Source: Trueperaceae bacterium
GTDB lineage: Bacteria; Deinococcota; Deinococci; Deinococcales; Trueperaceae
Direction: 5' to 3'
Assembly: GCA_007128755.1 (NCBI GenBank)
Contig: SKWV01000141.1
Span: 1 to 6,803, forward strand
DNA: 6,803 nucleotides
Positions within the stretch are counted from its first letter, which is position 1; every line of letters begins with the position of its first letter. The position numbers and the translations under genes are program-made. Shown one piece after another: positions 6,019-6,803 of the stretch. A model generated the notes under the pieces. The model was not told where the DNA came from, did no database searches, and saw only the letters and a program-made list of their open reading frames with translations.

Positions 6019-6021
6019 CTT

Positions 6022-6803
6022 ATGAAGAGGTTCGCCCTGCTCGTTCTCCTATCGTTCGGTATCGCGGCGGCTCAGAGCGGCACGCTCGAGCTCGCGGTCG
6101 ACCAGTCACCCGCCGGCCTCGATCCGCACAAGGTGACGGCGTTCGCGAGCTTCGCCATCGTCCAGGTCATCTACGACGGCCTGCTCGAGGTCAACGCCGA
6201 CCTGCAGCTCGAGGGCGCCCTCGCCGAGTCGTACGAGATCTCCGATGACGGTCTCACCTACACCTTCACGCTGCGCGACGGCGTCGTCTTCCACAACGGC
6301 CGCGCGCTGACGGCCGACGACGTCGTCTACTCGCTCGAGCGGATCCTCGATCCCGAGACCGGGTCGCCGCAGGCGAGCCGCTTCACGCAGATCGCGTCGG
6401 CGACGGCCCCCGACGCGCGCACCGTCGTCTTCTCGCTCGCCGAGCCCTTCGCGCCGATGCTCGCGAACATGACGAACCTCTACGTCGTCCCGCGCGAGGT
6501 CGTCGAGGAGCACGGCGATCTGCAGCAGGTCGCCGTCGGCACCGGCCCGTTCCGGCTCGCGGAGGTCGTTCCCGACACCTTCGTGCGGCTCGAGGCCAAC
6601 GAGGACTACTACCGGCCCGGCGAGCCCGGCGTCGCCGCGATCCGCTATCACGTGGTCCCCGAGGCGTCGACACGCGCCGCCGGGCTTCGTACGGGCACGT
6701 ACCACCTGCTGCCCGACGTCGATCCGACCACGGCGATGACGCTCGGGAACGCCCCCGGCGTCACCATGCTCGGCACGCAGGACCTCGCCTACACGCTGCT
6801 CGG
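6022..6803 (+). CDS. ABC transporter substrate-binding protein, family 5 (oligopeptide/dipeptide type), N-terminal part
   Basis: The frame is open from ATG 6022 to the right edge, giving 260 complete codons; members are usually 500-600 residues, so about half is missing. Residues 1-18 form a Sec signal peptide (MKRF, hydrophobic core, AAAQ cleavage region). There is no lipobox cysteine, so the mature protein should be free in the periplasm, as in diderm bacteria. The mature part shows the SBP_bac_5 features in order: the opening strand TLELAVDQSPAGLDPHK (21-37), YDGLLEVNADLQLEGALAES (51-70), TFTLRDGVVFHNGRALTADD (81-100) running into VVYSLERILDP (101-111), and GTGPFRL (173-179). Such proteins bind peptides, or sometimes sugars, nickel or heme, and pass them to a Dpp/Opp-type permease whose genes would be expected downstream. 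The gene is divergent from the hydrolase-anmK operon, which suggests, but does not prove, that muropeptides or cell-wall peptides are the ligand. An ordinary nutrient dipeptide carrier is the main alternative. Confidence 0.92.
   Translation, partial: MKRFALLVLLSFGIAAAQSGTLELAVDQSPAGLDPHKVTAFASFAIVQVIYDGLLEVNADLQLEGALAESYEISDDGLTYTFTLRDGVVFHNGRALTADDVVYSLERILDPETGSPQASRFTQIASATAPDARTVVFSLAEPFAPMLANMTNLYVVPREVVEEHGDLQQVAVGTGPFRLAEVVPDTFVRLEANEDYYRPGEPGVAAIRYHVVPEASTRAAGLRTGTYHLLPDVDPTTAMTLGNAPGVTMLGTQDLAYTLL

Noticed and set aside
5950..6021. In-frame ATG at 5950 adding 24 residues to the binding protein, or a short upstream ORF
   Set aside because: The added residues (Arg/Gly/Pro-rich) would bury the signal peptide, and there is no ribosome site before 5950, whereas AGAGGAGG directly precedes 6022.
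4860..6248. A 462-codon plus-strand open frame across the hydrolase gene, the divergent promoter region and the start of the binding protein
   Set aside because: It is antisense to a gene with three intact catalytic motifs and out of frame with the binding protein. Its Arg/Glu/Gly-rich content has no recognisable fold.
6106..6705. A 199-codon minus-strand open frame at the right end
   Set aside because: It is antisense to the binding-protein gene, which shows a signal peptide and ordered family motifs.
1..6803. Mobile elements, CRISPR arrays, tRNA or rRNA genes
   Set aside because: I saw no transposase or integrase motifs, no regularly spaced repeats and no tRNA-like T-loop with acceptor pairing. 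The gaps between genes are all under 140 nt.

Overview
The window is very GC-rich bacterial DNA, with G or C at almost every third codon position. It is densely packed, with seven protein-coding genes on both strands and no RNA gene, CRISPR array or mobile element that I can see. Three starts (1154 minus, 1273 plus, 5882 minus) have a TANNNT hexamer ending only 6-7 nt before the start codon. This is the signature of leaderless transcription, well known in Deinococcota and also in Actinobacteria. Leaderless promoters, an anhydro-sugar recycling kinase (which implies lytic transglycosylases) and a Thermus/Deinococcus-like signal peptide on the binding protein together suggest a high-GC Deinococcota lineage, perhaps Trueperaceae. 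That placement is inference, not proof.

Layout from left to right. Minus strand, 1-1154: a polytopic membrane protein running off the left edge, with a HAHSH motif. Plus strand, 1273-2124: an EamA-type transporter, divergent from the first gene. Minus strand, 2143-3054: MurQ, the MurNAc-6-phosphate etherase, convergent with the transporter. Plus strand, 3144-3674: a GNAT acetyltransferase, divergent from murQ. Minus strand, 3655-4845: AnmK, anhydro-MurNAc kinase, overlapping the GNAT gene tail to tail by 20 nt. Minus strand, 4845-5882: a cytosolic beta-lactamase-fold serine hydrolase directly upstream of anmK and coupled to it by a TGATG stop/start overlap. Plus strand, 6022 to the right edge: a periplasmic family-5 (oligopeptide type) ABC substrate-binding protein, divergent from the hydrolase-anmK pair.

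The right two thirds reads as a peptidoglycan recycling locus. The binding protein could deliver muropeptides or peptides to a permease, probably encoded beyond the right edge. The hydrolase could trim peptide or amide bonds, AnmK would make MurNAc-6-P from 1,6-anhydroMurNAc, and MurQ would convert that to GlcNAc-6-P and D-lactate. MurQ and AnmK are confident calls. The roles of the hydrolase, acetyltransferase and binding protein in the same pathway are inferred from context. The two left-hand genes have no visible link to the pathway.
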